A stretch of 64,000 bases of DNA. It comes from Xanthomonas codiaei. GTDB lineage: Bacteria > Pseudomonadota > Gammaproteobacteria > Xanthomonadales > Xanthomonadaceae. Positions 44,252-53,670 of the stretch are shown in pieces. The stretch covers positions 1-64,000 of the forward strand of contig NZ_MDEC01000015.1 in the NCBI RefSeq assembly GCF_002939785.1, given 5' to 3'. The number at the start of each line of letters is the position of its first letter. Position 1 is the first letter of the stretch. Both the position numbers and the translations under genes were made by a program. The notes below the pieces were generated by a model. That model did not search any database. It saw only the letters and a program-made list of their open reading frames with translations, and was not told the origin of the DNA.

Positions 44252-45661
44252 TCAGTTGCCGTAGTACAGCTGGTATTCCAGCGGATGCGTTGCCGCACGG
44301 AACTTGGTCACTTCCTGCATCTTCAGCGCGATGTAGCCATCGATGAAGTCGTCGCTCATCACGCCGCCGGCCTTGAGGAACTCGCGGTCCTGGTCCAGCG
44401 CTTCCAGTGCCTGGTCCAGGCTGGAGCAGACCTGCGGGATCAGCTTCTCTTCTTCCGGCGGCAGGTCGTACAGGTCCTTGTCGCTGGGAGCGCCCGGGTC
44501 GATCTGGTTCTTGATGCCGTCCAGGCCGGCCATCATCAGCGCGGTGAAGGTCAGGTAGCCGGACTGCAACGGATCGGGGAAGCGCATTTCGATGCGACGC
44601 GCCTTTGGATTGGTAACCCACGGAATGCGGCACGAGGCCGAACGGTTACGCGCCGAGTAGGCCAGCATCACCGGTGCTTCGAAGCCCGGCACCAGGCGCT
44701 TGTAGCTGTTGGTGCCGGAGTTGGCGAAGGCGTTGATGGCGCGGGCGTGCTTGAAGATGCCACCGATGTACCACAGCGCCAGCTGCGACAGGCCACCGTA
44801 GCCGTCGCCGGAGAACAGGTTGGTGCCGCCCTTGGTCAGCGACTGGTGCACGTGCATGCCGCTGCCGTTGTCGCCGACGATCGGCTTGGGCATGAAGGTG
44901 GCGGTCTTGCCGTTGCGGTAGGCGACGTTCTTGATGATGTACTTCATCGTCAGCAGCTCGTCGGCCTTCTGCACCAGCGAGGAGAACTTGGTGCCGATCT
45001 CGCACTGGCCGGCGGTGGCCACCTCGTGGTGGTGCACTTCGGTCTCGATGCCGACCTGCTCCAGGGTCTTGATCATTTCCGCACGCAGGTCGTGCAGGGT
45101 GTCGGTCGGCGGGACCGGGAAGTAGCCGCCCTTCACGCCGGGGCGGTAGCCGCTGTTGCCGCCGTCGTACTTGGCGCCGGTGTTCCAGGCTGCCTCTTCC
45201 GACCCCACCTGGAAGAAGGTGTGGCCCATGTCGTTGGCGAAGCGGACCGAATCGAAGATGAAGAATTCCGGTTCCGGACCGAAGAAGGCTTGGTCGGCGA
45301 TGCCGGAGGACTTCAGGTAGGCCTCGGCGCGTTTTGCAATCCCGCGCGGATCGCGCGTGTAGGCCTGCATGGTCGCCGGGTCCAGGATGTCGCAGGTCAG
45401 CACCACGGTCGGATCGGCGAAGAACGGATCCAGGTAGGCGGTGCCGGCGTCCGGCAGCAGCACCATGTCCGACTCGTTGATGCCCTTCCAACCCGCGATC
45501 GAGCTGCCATCGAACATCTTGCCTTCTTCGAACAACGCCGGCTCGATGATGTTGGCCGGAAAGGTCACGTGCTGCTGCACGCCACGCATATCGACGAAGC
45601 GCAGGTCGACGAACTCGACCTTGTTGTCCTTGATCAGCTTTTCAACATTTTCCACGGACAT
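44252..45661 (-). CDS. glnA: Glutamine synthetase, type I
   Basis: A 469-residue cytoplasmic enzyme (dodecamer) making glutamine from glutamate, ammonia and ATP. Visible elements are [18 protein letters not shown], the ATP-binding [11 protein letters not shown] and GMHVHQS, the [10 protein letters not shown] segment and the adenylylation loop [10 protein letters not shown] with its tyrosine. This is the GSI-beta form controlled by adenylylation. Its own promoter region (sigma-54 plus NtrC sites) lies upstream at 45710-45850. Confidence 0.97.
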   Translation of the reverse strand: MSVENVEKLIKDNKVEFVDLRFVDMRGVQQHVTFPANIIEPALFEEGKMFDGSSIAGWKGINESDMVLLPDAGTAYLDPFFADPTVVLTCDILDPATMQAYTRDPRGIAKRAEAYLKSSGIADQAFFGPEPEFFIFDSVRFANDMGHTFFQVGSEEAAWNTGAKYDGGNSGYRPGVKGGYFPVPPTDTLHDLRAEMIKTLEQVGIETEVHHHEVATAGQCEIGTKFSSLVQKADELLTMKYIIKNVAYRNGKTATFMPKPIVGDNGSGMHVHQSLTKGGTNLFSGDGYGGLSQLALWYIGGIFKHARAINAFANSGTNSYKRLVPGFEAPVMLAYSARNRSASCRIPWVTNPKARRIEMRFPDPLQSGYLTFTALMMAGLDGIKNQIDPGAPSDKDLYDLPPEEEKLIPQVCSSLDQALEALDQDREFLKAGGVMSDDFIDGYIALKMQEVTKFRAATHPLEYQLYYGN

Positions 45662-45709
45662 CGGAAGAAACCTCGGATTGGAGTGAAGTGGCTCGTGGGC
45701 GGTAGTACA

Positions 45710-45725
45710 GCAGGGACCATGCCAA
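45710..45725 (-). promoter_or_regulatory. Sigma-54 promoter of glnA
   Basis: On the minus strand TTGGCATG, then GTCC, then CTGCT: -24 GG at 45723-45722 and -12 GC at 45711-45710 with exactly ten bases between. Transcription would start near 45698, about 37 bases before the glnA ATG. It lies about 100 bases from the NtrC palindrome, the usual enhancer distance. Confidence 0.7.
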
Positions 45726-45798
45726 GCGGTAGGGCTTCACAAGTCGTTGATTTTGCTACCCTCGGTCGAGATCGCTGGCGGGGCGAAAACACCGAATT

Positions 45799-45848
45799 GG
45801 TGCAAATCACCGCCATCGTGCACCGATATGGTGCATGCCGCAATGCAC
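45799..45848. promoter_or_regulatory. NtrC enhancer region of glnA
   Basis: A perfect NtrC-type palindrome TGCACCGATATGGTGCA occupies 45819-45835. It is flanked by half sites GGTGCA (45799-45804) and TGCAC (45844-45848). The cluster lies between glnA and the divergent uppP and would act as enhancer for the glnA sigma-54 promoter. Confidence 0.8.
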
Positions 45849-45885
45849 TATCCTCTCGTCTCCCCCCGCACTCCTTTCCCGTCCG

Positions 45886-46680
45886 ATGTCCGACCTCATT
45901 TCCGCCCTGTTGCTGGGCATTCTCGAAGGCCTTACCGAATTCCTGCCGATCTCCAGCACCGGCCACCTGCTGATCGCCGAACAATGGCTCGGACGCCGCT
46001 CGGACTTCTTCAATATCGTCATCCAGGCCGGTGCCATCCTGGCCATCTGCCTGGCACTGCGGCAGAAGCTGTGGACCCTGGCCACCGGCCTGGGCGAGCG
46101 CGCCAACCGCGACTACGTGCTCAAGATCGGCGTGGCCTTCCTGGTCACCGCGGTGGTGGGCCTGATCGTGCGCAAGGCCGGCTGGCAGCTGCCGGAAACC
46201 ATCCAGCCGGTGGCCTGGGCGCTGCTGATCGGCGGGGTGTGGATGCTGGTGGCCGAGCATTTCGCCAGCAAGCTGCCCGAGCGCGACGTGGTGACCTGGA
46301 AAGTGGCCATCGCGGTGGGCCTGGCACAGGTGGTGGCGGGCGTGTTCCCGGGCACCTCGCGCTCGGCTTCGGCGATCTTCCTGGCCATGCTGCTGGGCCT
46401 GAGCAAGCGCTCGGCGGCGGCGGATTTCGTGTTCATGGTGGGCATCCCGACCATGTTCGCGGCCAGCGGCTACGCGCTGCTGGAGATGTACAAGGAGGGC
46501 GGCATCGGCAGCGAAAACTGGACCGACGTGGCAGTGGCCTTCGTGGCCGCCACCGTGACCGGCTTCGTGGTGGTGAAGTGGCTGCTGGGCTACATCAAGA
46601 AGCACCGCTTCACCGTGTTCGCGGTATACCGCATCCTGCTCGGCGCGGCCCTGCTGCTGTGGTTGCCGGCGGTGGCCTGA
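45886..46680 (+). CDS. uppP: Undecaprenyl-diphosphatase UppP (BacA)
   Basis: A 264-residue integral membrane enzyme that dephosphorylates undecaprenyl diphosphate to recycle the lipid carrier for peptidoglycan and LPS. Signature motifs are LEGLTEFLPISSTGHL near the N-terminus and GVFPGTSRSASAI in the second half, which carry the catalytic Glu and Arg/Ser residues. The ATG at 45886 gives MSDLISALLLGILEG. Divergent from glnA. Confidence 0.97.
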   Translation: MSDLISALLLGILEGLTEFLPISSTGHLLIAEQWLGRRSDFFNIVIQAGAILAICLALRQKLWTLATGLGERANRDYVLKIGVAFLVTAVVGLIVRKAGWQLPETIQPVAWALLIGGVWMLVAEHFASKLPERDVVTWKVAIAVGLAQVVAGVFPGTSRSASAIFLAMLLGLSKRSAAADFVFMVGIPTMFAASGYALLEMYKEGGIGSENWTDVAVAFVAATVTGFVVVKWLLGYIKKHRFTVFAVYRILLGAALLLWLPAVA

Positions 46681-46813
46681 GGCATCACCGCCGCCTTGCC
46701 CCTGTCGGTTGCCGCGTGCGGCCGACAGGGCGCATGCGCGAGCAGTGACGCCGGTCATTGCCCTGGCCGCGGGCTGGCAGTATCACTGAGGCATCGACCA
46801 CCGGGAGCCACCC

Positions 46814-47632
46814 ATGCGTGCCGTGTTCTTCGCCCCGGCCCTGCTGGCGGCGGGCGTGACGGCCTGCGGCTCGGGCGCGCCGCCCGACGTTGCCAAGGCC
46901 GGCCATTCCGGACCGGACACCGCCGCCGCGCCGGCGGCCGTGGACGCAGCGGTTGCCGAGGCCGCCCCGTTGCGCGCGGCGCTGCAGGCCCGCCACTGGC
47001 AACTGCTGCAGGCCAGCGATGCGCACGGCACCGCGCTGGCCAGCCTGTTCGTGGCCGGCAGCGCGCCGCTGCAACTGGATTTCGGCGATCAACGCATCCA
47101 GGTCAGCCAGACCTGCAACGCGCTGGGCGCCCACTACAGCGTGGCAGCCGCGCAGCTGCAGATCGGCCGGGTGGTGTCCAGCAAGCGGCTGTGTGCGCAG
47201 CCGCGGAAGATGGCGCAGGAACAGGCGGCCAGCGCGTTGCTGTCCGGCCGGTTTGCCGTGGCGCTGGACACCACCCAGGCCGCCCCGCAGCTGCGCCTGA
47301 CCCGCAGCGATGGCACCCGCCTGTTGTTTGCCGGCATGCCCACGGCCGACACCCGCCACGGTGGCCCCGGGCAGACGCTGTTGCTGGAAGTGGCGGCCGA
47401 CACCGTGCCCTGCCCCGCCGACCCGGCACGCGCGTGCCTGCAGGTGCGCGAGCAGACCCCGCAAGGCCAGCCGGCGACCGCGCAATGGGACGTGTTCGAG
47501 GGCAGCATCGAAGGCTTCGAGCACGAGACCGGCATCGGTACCCTGCTGCGCGTCACCCGTTACCCCGCCCCCCCGGGCTCGGGGGATGCGCCGGTGTATG
47601 TGCTGGATCAGATGATCGAGGCGAGGGGGTAG
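46814..47632 (+). CDS. META- and DUF4377-domain lipoprotein
   Basis: A 272-residue protein with lipobox (AGVTACGS). After an Ala/Pro-rich linker, residues about 60-175 look like a META (HslJ) domain: HWQLLQASDAHG, LQLDFGDQRIQVSQTCNALGAHY and CAQPRKMAQEQ. Residues about 185-265 fit DUF4377 (LLLEVAADTVPCPADP, CLQVREQTPQG, W-VFEGSIEGFEHETG). HslJ-type domains are linked to heat or novobiocin stress; the role here is unknown. Anchored in the outer membrane. Confidence 0.82.
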   Translation: MRAVFFAPALLAAGVTACGSGAPPDVAKAGHSGPDTAAAPAAVDAAVAEAAPLRAALQARHWQLLQASDAHGTALASLFVAGSAPLQLDFGDQRIQVSQTCNALGAHYSVAAAQLQIGRVVSSKRLCAQPRKMAQEQAASALLSGRFAVALDTTQAAPQLRLTRSDGTRLLFAGMPTADTRHGGPGQTLLLEVAADTVPCPADPARACLQVREQTPQGQPATAQWDVFEGSIEGFEHETGIGTLLRVTRYPAPPGSGDAPVYVLDQMIEARG

Positions 47633-47977
47633 GTCGGGAGTCGGGAGTCGGGAGTCGGGAGTCGGGATTCGGGAGTCGGGAGTCGCAAGAGCAGATCGCG
47701 GGGCGCGTCCGGCGGCGAGAGGTTGTGTAGGTCAGGCACAGGCGCATCGGACGCGACTACGCAGCAGAAAACGAGGACGCGTCCAGCGATGCATCCGGGT
47801 CTTCGTAATCGACGATCACATAGCGAGAGCGACCGCGTAGTCGCTGCGCGGCCGCCCTACCGCTCAGAGCGGCTAACAGTCGTCAGGTTGCGCACGGCGC
47901 GGAGGAACCGGGTGTCGTGTGGTACACCTCGCACTGGGCACCGGCTGCGCCCGCCTGGCGGCAGCGCAGTCGTGTTG
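47633..47977. other. Intergenic region with a heptad array
   Basis: About 345 bases between convergent genes. Apart from the seven-unit TCGGGAG array at 47634-47682 nothing recognisable. Confidence 0.5.
47634..47682. repeat. Heptad tandem repeat (TCGGGAG)x7
   Basis: Seven consecutive 7-bp units, six TCGGGAG and one TCGGGAT, immediately after the stop of the META lipoprotein gene. The array ends in TCGC. It is the same family as the arrays at 32316 and 53422. Confidence 0.9.
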
Positions 47978-48598
47978 TCAGCTGCCTTGGCGCAGCGACG
48001 GATTCAGCGTGTAGGTGCCGTGCAACGCAGCCTCGGCCAGCACGTGGCCATGCATCGCCGACAGCAGGTCGGCGGCGGTGAACGGGGTCGGCAGCGGCAG
48101 CTGAGCCACATCCAGCGCGAACACGCGGAAGAAATAGCGGTGCACGCGCAGGTCGTTGAACGGCGGGTACGGGCCGTCGTAGCCCAGATAGTCGCCGGCC
48201 ATGTCGGGGTTGCCGGCAAACCACTGCGTGTAGGAGTTCAGGCCCTGGCGGGCGCCCGCCGGGCCGGCCGGCTGCTGCTTGCCCTTGGCCACGAAGCCGT
48301 CGCTGCAGCTGCCTGCTGCAATGGCGTGCACACTGGCGGGGATATCGGCCATGGCCCAATGCACGAAATCGGTGCGTGGCTGCTCGACCGGAATCTGCAC
48401 GTCCGCGCGCCCCACCGTCTCCGGCACCGTGGGCACATCCGGGTCCAGGCACAGCAGGGCGAATGACTGCGTGCCGGCCGGCACCTCGCTCCAGGCGAGC
48501 TGCGGATTACGGTTGGGGGCAAAGCCGTCCGGGGTGCCGGCGGCAAATTCCGCCGCGATCGGCTTGCCGTTTTCGATGCTGGTGCTGGTCAAGCGCAT
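47978..48598 (-). CDS. PEBP-family (YbhB/YbcL, Raf-kinase-inhibitor-like) protein
   Basis: A 206-residue protein starting MRLTSTSIENGKPIAAEFA. The ligand-pocket motifs are ALLCLDPDVP and FVHWAMADIP, followed by the YDGPYPPFNDLRVHRYFFRVFALD segment. Bacterial PEBP proteins are small, usually soluble and of unclear function. No signal peptide. GGAG precedes the ATG at 48598 by eight bases; a TTG two codons upstream is less likely. Monocistronic. Confidence 0.9.
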   Translation of the reverse strand: MRLTSTSIENGKPIAAEFAAGTPDGFAPNRNPQLAWSEVPAGTQSFALLCLDPDVPTVPETVGRADVQIPVEQPRTDFVHWAMADIPASVHAIAAGSCSDGFVAKGKQQPAGPAGARQGLNSYTQWFAGNPDMAGDYLGYDGPYPPFNDLRVHRYFFRVFALDVAQLPLPTPFTAADLLSAMHGHVLAEAALHGTYTLNPSLRQGS

Positions 48599-48736
48599 GC
48601 TCAAGTCTCCGTGGATCTAGGTGCCTCAGCGTGCCTGGATCGGCGTGGCAACGGAAGCCGCTACCGTGGAACCCTGTGTGGCGCGGAGCTGAGCGCATGC
48701 ATTGCCAGACGCGCCAGCCGGGATAGCTGGACATCC

Positions 48737-48809
48737 GTAGGAGCGGACCTGGCCGCGACAGGCTTCACCGGCATCGGTCATGCTGCGTCGCGGCCGGGGC
48801 CGCTCCTAC
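48737..48809. repeat. REP-like inverted repeat GTAGGAGCGG / CCGCTCCTAC
   Basis: GTAGGAGCGG (48737-48746) and its complement (48800-48809) bracket a GC-rich arm containing GGCCGCGACAGG and GTCGCGGCC, so the whole can fold into a large hairpin. Partial further copies of CCTACGACTGCC lie at about 48805-48852. Confidence 0.75.
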
Positions 48810-48886
48810 GACTGCCGTGCGCATCGCAATCGCCTGTTCCTACGACTGCCGCGTCGCTTGCGGAACGGCAAGCGACAGGCCGTGCG

Positions 48887-50959
48887 TCAGTCCTGCGGGT
48901 AGCCGAAGCGCACCGCGATCAGGGTGAGCAGGTCGAACTGGGCACCAAGCACGCTGCGGTAATCGCGCCAGCGCCCTGCGGCCAGGCGCGCCGGGCCGCG
49001 CGGTTCCACCAGCGGGAAGCGCAGCCCGAAGGCCTGCTCCAGCGCATCGGAAATGCCCTGCGGATCGCTTTCGATACCGTCCAGCCGGATGATCCGGTGC
49101 GGGTACAGATCGCGCTCATGCAGCACAGCCAGTTGTTCCAGCGCCGCCAGCAACCAGTCGGCGGCCTGCTGCGGCGATTGCAGCGCCAGCGGTGCCGGGG
49201 CACCGGCCGAGAGCCAGTCCAGCAGCATGTCGCGCGGGTCGCGCAATGCGATCGCCAGGCGCCCCTCGGGCAGGTGCGGGCGCAGCGCGGCGAGCAGGCT
49301 GTTGTCCCACCACAGCAGCCAGTCGATCACATTGCCGTCGTCGATGCCGCGACGCGGCAGCTGGGCCTTCCAGCCTTCCACCAGCGCCATCGGCGCGAGC
49401 TCGCCGGAGGCCAGCTGCTCGACGGTGCGGTAGCTCTGCAGCGCGTCCGACGGCGGGGTGGTGCCGTAGCGATCGCCGCGTACCAGCGGGGTGGCGGCGT
49501 CCATCACCGCGATCAGGCGTTCGACATGCGAGCCGGGCACGCCCCAGACGAACAACGGGCGCGCGGTGACGCTCTCGGGAATGGTCCCCAGCGCCGGCCA
49601 CTGCATCGGCTGCCTGGCGGTCAGCGGCGGCAACGGCAGGCGGTGCGGGGCCTGTTCGCGCTGGAACTGCATCCAGGTGGCCAGGGCCGCATCGGGCTGG
49701 CCGGCGCGGTCCTGCACATTGCCCAGCCAGGGCCGCAACACGGTCTGCTGCGGGGCGGGCAGGGATTCGATCAGCGATTGCACGCAGGCGATCGCCGCCG
49801 GCGGGTCGCGCTCGAGCAGGGCTTCGACGATGCGCTGCTCGCCGCTGATGCGGCCCGGCTCCACCGCCACGATCTGGCGCGCCACCATTTCTGCGTCATC
49901 GGCATGGCCCTGCATGTCGTGCACGCGCATCAGCGCTTCCAGCGCCGGCAGGTGCTCGGGCATGGCCAGCAGCCAGCGCTCGATCACCGCCTGCGCCTGC
50001 GGCCCGCCGACCGGCTCCACCGCCAGGCGGGCCAGCCACAGGTCGTGCGCATTGGCCGAGGTGGCCAGCGCCGCGTCCAGGGTGTCGCGCGCATCGTCCA
50101 CCGCGCCCAGCCGCTCCCAGGCGGTGAGCAGCGCATGCAGGGTGCGGCGGTCGGTCGGCCAGTGCGCCAGCGCCAGGCGCAGATGCGCCACGGCCTGGTC
50201 GGGGCGCCCGGCCTGCAATTCCATCTCGCCGGCGAGCCGGCGCATGGCCGGGATGTCGCCGCCGGGCTGGGCCAGCACGCCCTGCATCGCGGTCAGTGCG
50301 TCGTCCAGGCGCCCCTGGCGCTGGGCCAGCTGGGCGATGAAGGCGCGCAACGCGGTGCCCGGCGGGTTGAGCTCCACCACGCGCTCGAACGCGCGCTCGG
50401 CAAAGGCGAAATGCTCTTTCTGCAGGTAGGCAAAGCCCAGCGCGAACATCACCCGTGCATCGTCGGGCAACTGCTCGGCGGCGCGGGTGAGCAGCGCCAG
50501 CGCGCGGTCGGCCTGGCCGCGACGCATTTCCACCACGCCATCGACCGCCAGCAACTGCGGGTGCTCCGGCGCCAGCCGCGCAGCGGTGCGGCTCAGCCGC
50601 TCGGCTTCGTCCAGGTCGCCGCGCGCCACCGCCAGGTGCGCCTGCATCACGTAGGCGTTGAACTGGTTGGGGTCCAGCGCGGTGCTGCGCGACAGCGCGG
50701 CATCGGCGGCGGCCAGATCGCGTGCGGCCAGCAGCAGGCCGGCGCGCAGCAGGTGCAGGTCGGCGTCTTCCGGGGTCAGCGTCAGCGCGGTGTCGATGCT
50801 GTCCAGCGCCAGCGCCGGCTGACCTTGCTGCTGCAGGGCCAGCCCGAGCCAGCGGTGCGGCTGCGCATCGTCCGGCGCGCTGGTGGCCCATTCGCGGGCC
50901 AGCGCCACCGCATCGTCGGCCGCATTGCGGCGCAGGGCTTGAAGAATGGCGTCTTGCAT
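48887..50959 (-). CDS. TPR protein with a degenerate sulfotransferase-like C-terminal domain
   Basis: A 690-residue protein. Residues 1-440 are tandem TPR units (for example HRWLGLALQQQGQPALALD, AHLAVARGDLDEAERLSR, FALGFAYLQKEHFAFAERAF). The C-terminal 240 residues resemble TPR-linked sulfotransferases: ARPLFVWGVPGSHVERLIAV, IDDGNVIDWLLWW, LAIALRDPRDMLLDWLSAG and a closing RDYRSVLGAQFDLL. The normal PAPS-binding loop PRSGTT is altered to PGSHVE, so activity is doubtful. The ATG at 50959 is preferred over an upstream GTG. Confidence 0.78.
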   Translation of the reverse strand: MQDAILQALRRNAADDAVALAREWATSAPDDAQPHRWLGLALQQQGQPALALDSIDTALTLTPEDADLHLLRAGLLLAARDLAAADAALSRSTALDPNQFNAYVMQAHLAVARGDLDEAERLSRTAARLAPEHPQLLAVDGVVEMRRGQADRALALLTRAAEQLPDDARVMFALGFAYLQKEHFAFAERAFERVVELNPPGTALRAFIAQLAQRQGRLDDALTAMQGVLAQPGGDIPAMRRLAGEMELQAGRPDQAVAHLRLALAHWPTDRRTLHALLTAWERLGAVDDARDTLDAALATSANAHDLWLARLAVEPVGGPQAQAVIERWLLAMPEHLPALEALMRVHDMQGHADDAEMVARQIVAVEPGRISGEQRIVEALLERDPPAAIACVQSLIESLPAPQQTVLRPWLGNVQDRAGQPDAALATWMQFQREQAPHRLPLPPLTARQPMQWPALGTIPESVTARPLFVWGVPGSHVERLIAVMDAATPLVRGDRYGTTPPSDALQSYRTVEQLASGELAPMALVEGWKAQLPRRGIDDGNVIDWLLWWDNSLLAALRPHLPEGRLAIALRDPRDMLLDWLSAGAPAPLALQSPQQAADWLLAALEQLAVLHERDLYPHRIIRLDGIESDPQGISDALEQAFGLRFPLVEPRGPARLAAGRWRDYRSVLGAQFDLLTLIAVRFGYPQD

Positions 50960-51016
50960 GGCGGCGGTGTGTCCCGGGCAAACCACTATTGTAACGATGC
51001 GCGCCGCGGCGCCGAC

Positions 51017-52003
51017 CTACCGGGCGGCGGTCAGCCGCTCGGCCACCCAGCGTTCGGCAAAGCCGTCGCCACGGGCGTTTTCCAGGAAGCCGCAATGGCC
51101 GCCCCAGCGCGCGATCTCCAGCTGCGCATGCGCCGGCAGGCGCCAGGCGGCGAAATCTTCGAACGGGATCACCGGGTCGTCTTCGGCCATCAGGATGTCC
51201 GAGGGCACCTGCAGCCCCGCCAGGCGCTCGCCGGCGATCGAGTAACTGTCGAAATAGGCCTCCAGCGAGCCATGCCCGGTGTGCTGCACCGCCAGCCAGG
51301 CCATCAGCTCGCGCATGTCCAGCGCCAGGGTGGCGTCGTCGTAGCCGTGCTGGTCCGGGAACAGGGCGCGCTTGCGCAACAGTGATTCGCGCCATTTGCG
51401 GCGGAAATACCAGTCGTAGAACTGCGGGCCCTTTTCCAGCCGGGTCATCGTCGCCGCCGGATCCAGCAACGGGCATACCGCCGCCACCCGTGCCAGCGGC
51501 AGGCCGGCGGCCGGCGCACGCAAGGCCAGCCGCAGCGCGAAATTGCCGCCCAGCGAATACCCGGCCGCCAGCAGTTGCGCCGACGGAAAGCGCTGCCACA
51601 GATCGCCCGCGGCGTTGACCACCTCGTCGATGCGGTCGGAGTGGAACAGGTCCACGTTGAGGTGATGGGTGCCGCCGTGGTCGCGGAAATTCAGCCGGAA
51701 CACCTGATAGCCCAGGCCGAGCAGGCGCGCGGCGGTCAGCCGCATGTAGTTGGAGTCGGCGCTGCCTTCCCAGCCGTGCAGCAGCAACACGGTGCCGCGC
51801 ACCGGCGCATCGCCGGGCGGCACGCTCATCCAGCCCTGCAGACGCACCCCGTCGCCGCCGTCGAGAATATGTTCGCTGGTGACCGCGCCACTGGCGGCCA
51901 GCAGCTGCCGGCTGCGCAGCCGGCGCAAGGCACTGCTGCCCAGCACCGATTGCACGTGTGGGTTACGCAGCCAGCGCGGCGGCTGGTAGTCGGAGGCGTT
52001 CAT
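51017..52003 (-). CDS. YheT-type alpha/beta hydrolase
   Basis: A 328-residue alpha/beta hydrolase of the YheT/ABHD1-3 group. Features are YQPPRWLRNPHVQSVLGS near the start, LLLHGWEGSADSNYMR, the nucleophile elbow AAGYSLGGNFALRLAL with Ser and the final GGHCGFLE with the catalytic His. Likely an esterase or lipase acting on membrane lipids. It overlaps nothing but is closely followed (upstream) by plsC on the same strand. Confidence 0.92.
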   Translation of the reverse strand: MNASDYQPPRWLRNPHVQSVLGSSALRRLRSRQLLAASGAVTSEHILDGGDGVRLQGWMSVPPGDAPVRGTVLLLHGWEGSADSNYMRLTAARLLGLGYQVFRLNFRDHGGTHHLNVDLFHSDRIDEVVNAAGDLWQRFPSAQLLAAGYSLGGNFALRLALRAPAAGLPLARVAAVCPLLDPAATMTRLEKGPQFYDWYFRRKWRESLLRKRALFPDQHGYDDATLALDMRELMAWLAVQHTGHGSLEAYFDSYSIAGERLAGLQVPSDILMAEDDPVIPFEDFAAWRLPAHAQLEIARWGGHCGFLENARGDGFAERWVAERLTAAR

Positions 52004-52066
52004 ATGCGCGCCGGGCCGGACAGTGGCGTGGTGGCCATCGGGGCGATGCGCGCATGCATTGCCGGC

Positions 52067-52870
52067 TCAGGACTCCATCGCGGCGATGATGCGCTGCCGC
52101 GAGGTCTCGGCCAGACGGCGGCGGCCTTCGATATCGAACGCGCCGATCGGCTCCAGGAAGTGCACCTCCGCCAGCCGCGACGGCTCGCCCAGCAGGCGCA
52201 CGATATTGGCGAAGAAGCTCTCGCGCTCGCCGAAGGCCACCACCGCCTGCGCATTGCCGCGCACGCCATAGCGCAGCGCCACCGGCTGCACCGGCACGCC
52301 AGCTTCCACCGCGGCCTGGAAGATGCGCGCATGGAACGGGCCCACCTCGGTGCCGCCGCGGGTGCGCCCTTCCGGAAACACGCCGACCGGCTTGCCGCTG
52401 CGCAGGCGCTGCAGCATTTCCTGCAGCACGCCGCCCAGCGATTCGGTGCTGCCACGCTGGTGGAAGATGGTCTGGCCCTTGGTCGCCAGCCAGCCCACCA
52501 GCGGCCAGCCGGCAATCTCGCGTTTGGCCACGAAGCCCATCACGCGCTGGCTGTGCAGCATGGAGATATCCACCCAGCTGACGTGATTGGCCACGAACAG
52601 CGTCGCGCCCGACAGCGGCGTGCCGAAGCGGCGCAGGCGGAAGCCGAAGATGCGCATCAGGTTGCCCTGCCACCAGCGGATCATCACCTCGTCCAGGCTG
52701 TCATCGCGCCCGGTACGGATGCGCGCCAGCGGCGGCGCCACCACGCACAGCATGGTGACCGGCAGGCAGAGGCACAGATGCAGCAGCAGCAACGGCACCC
52801 GGTACAGGTACCGGAACCAACGCAACGCGCCGCGAGCGTCGCGCGTGGCGTCCAGGGATGACTCGCTCAT
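52067..52870 (-). CDS. plsC: 1-acyl-sn-glycerol-3-phosphate acyltransferase (PlsC-like)
   Basis: A 267-residue membrane-bound acyltransferase. After an N-terminal membrane segment (RVPLLLLHLCLCLPVTMLCVV) come motif I NHVSWVD, motif III FPEGRTRGG and motif IV VPVQPVALRYG. It would acylate lysophosphatidic acid or a lysolipid. The frame continues upstream, but MSESSLDATRDARGALRW at 52870 is the natural start. Linked to the YheT hydrolase. Confidence 0.88.
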   Translation of the reverse strand: MSESSLDATRDARGALRWFRYLYRVPLLLLHLCLCLPVTMLCVVAPPLARIRTGRDDSLDEVMIRWWQGNLMRIFGFRLRRFGTPLSGATLFVANHVSWVDISMLHSQRVMGFVAKREIAGWPLVGWLATKGQTIFHQRGSTESLGGVLQEMLQRLRSGKPVGVFPEGRTRGGTEVGPFHARIFQAAVEAGVPVQPVALRYGVRGNAQAVVAFGERESFFANIVRLLGEPSRLAEVHFLEPIGAFDIEGRRRLAETSRQRIIAAMES

Positions 52871-52987
52871 TCGACCAACGGGACCGGTAACAGGGGAAGA
52901 AGGCACAGCTATTGTGACAGCAGCTTGGCGACGGCGCAGTGCCGGCGACGGGTGGCGCTGTTCCACCCATGCCGTTGCCGGGCCTGC

Positions 52988-53416
52988 TCAGCCATGGGTG
53001 CGTGCCACCACCGCCAGGGTCAGCCGCGACACGCAGACCCGCTTGCCGGCCGGAGTTTCGATGACGATATCCCAGACCTGGGTGCTGCGCCCCACGTGCA
53101 CCGCGCGCGCGGTGCCGATGACCAGGCCATCGGTGGCGGCGCGCAGATGATTGGCATTGATCTCCAGCCCCACACACATCTGGCTGGTCATATCCACGCA
53201 CAGATTGCCGGCGCTGCTGCCCAGGGTTTCGGCCAGCACCACCGAAGCGCCGCCATGCAGCAGGCCGTACGGCTGTTTGGTGCGCGTATCCACCGGCATG
53301 GTGGCGCGCAGCCAATCGTCGCCGGCCTCGGTGAACACGATGCCCAGGTGTTCGATCAGGGTATTGCGACTGGAGGCGTTGAGGGCGGCAAGATCGACGG
53401 GTTCGCGAAAGGTCAT
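52988..53416 (-). CDS. Hotdog-fold acyl-CoA thioesterase (YdiI/EntH type)
   Basis: A 142-residue single hotdog domain starting MTFREPVDLAALNASSRNTL. The motif QPYGLLHGGASVVLAETLGS contains the catalytic glutamate in the HGG-E-x9-type helix, as in YdiI/MenI and EntH (4-hydroxybenzoyl-CoA/1,4-dihydroxy-2-naphthoyl-CoA-type thioesterases). Substrate unknown. It follows a heptad repeat that begins five bases before the start codon. Confidence 0.9.
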   Translation of the reverse strand: MTFREPVDLAALNASSRNTLIEHLGIVFTEAGDDWLRATMPVDTRTKQPYGLLHGGASVVLAETLGSSAGNLCVDMTSQMCVGLEINANHLRAATDGLVIGTARAVHVGRSTQVWDIVIETPAGKRVCVSRLTLAVVARTHG

Positions 53417-53421
53417 GGGCT

Positions 53422-53470
53422 GGGAATCGGGAATCGGGAATCGGGAATCGGGAATCGGGAATCGGGAATC
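53422..53470. repeat. Heptad tandem repeat (GGGAATC)x7
   Basis: Seven exact copies of GGGAATC in line, ending GCAAC. It lies in the immediate upstream region of the thioesterase gene (ATG at 53416), so it overlaps the expected ribosome-binding region and perhaps the promoter. Confidence 0.95.
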
Positions 53471-53670
53471 GCAACAGCATCTGCGGCGTCGGGGCCTGAT
53501 GCAACGACCGCGACGGGTTGGCTCACGCGGTGACGGTAACAGGCCGGGAAGGTGGTTGCTTGTCGGACGCTGGCGGAATCGGCCCGACGCACGGTGGCCT
53601 CGGGTCCAGCGCCCGGCACTGGTGCTGCAAGCGGCGCCGGCATCGCGTTGCGGTACCGTGCCGCCCAGGC

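Noticed and set aside
47634..47682. Possible CRISPR array
   Set aside because: Units are 7 bp without spacers; it is a simple tandem repeat. The same holds for 53422-53470.
48611..51385. 924-codon open frame opposite the TPR protein
   Set aside because: Antisense shadow; GC-rich codons leave few stops.
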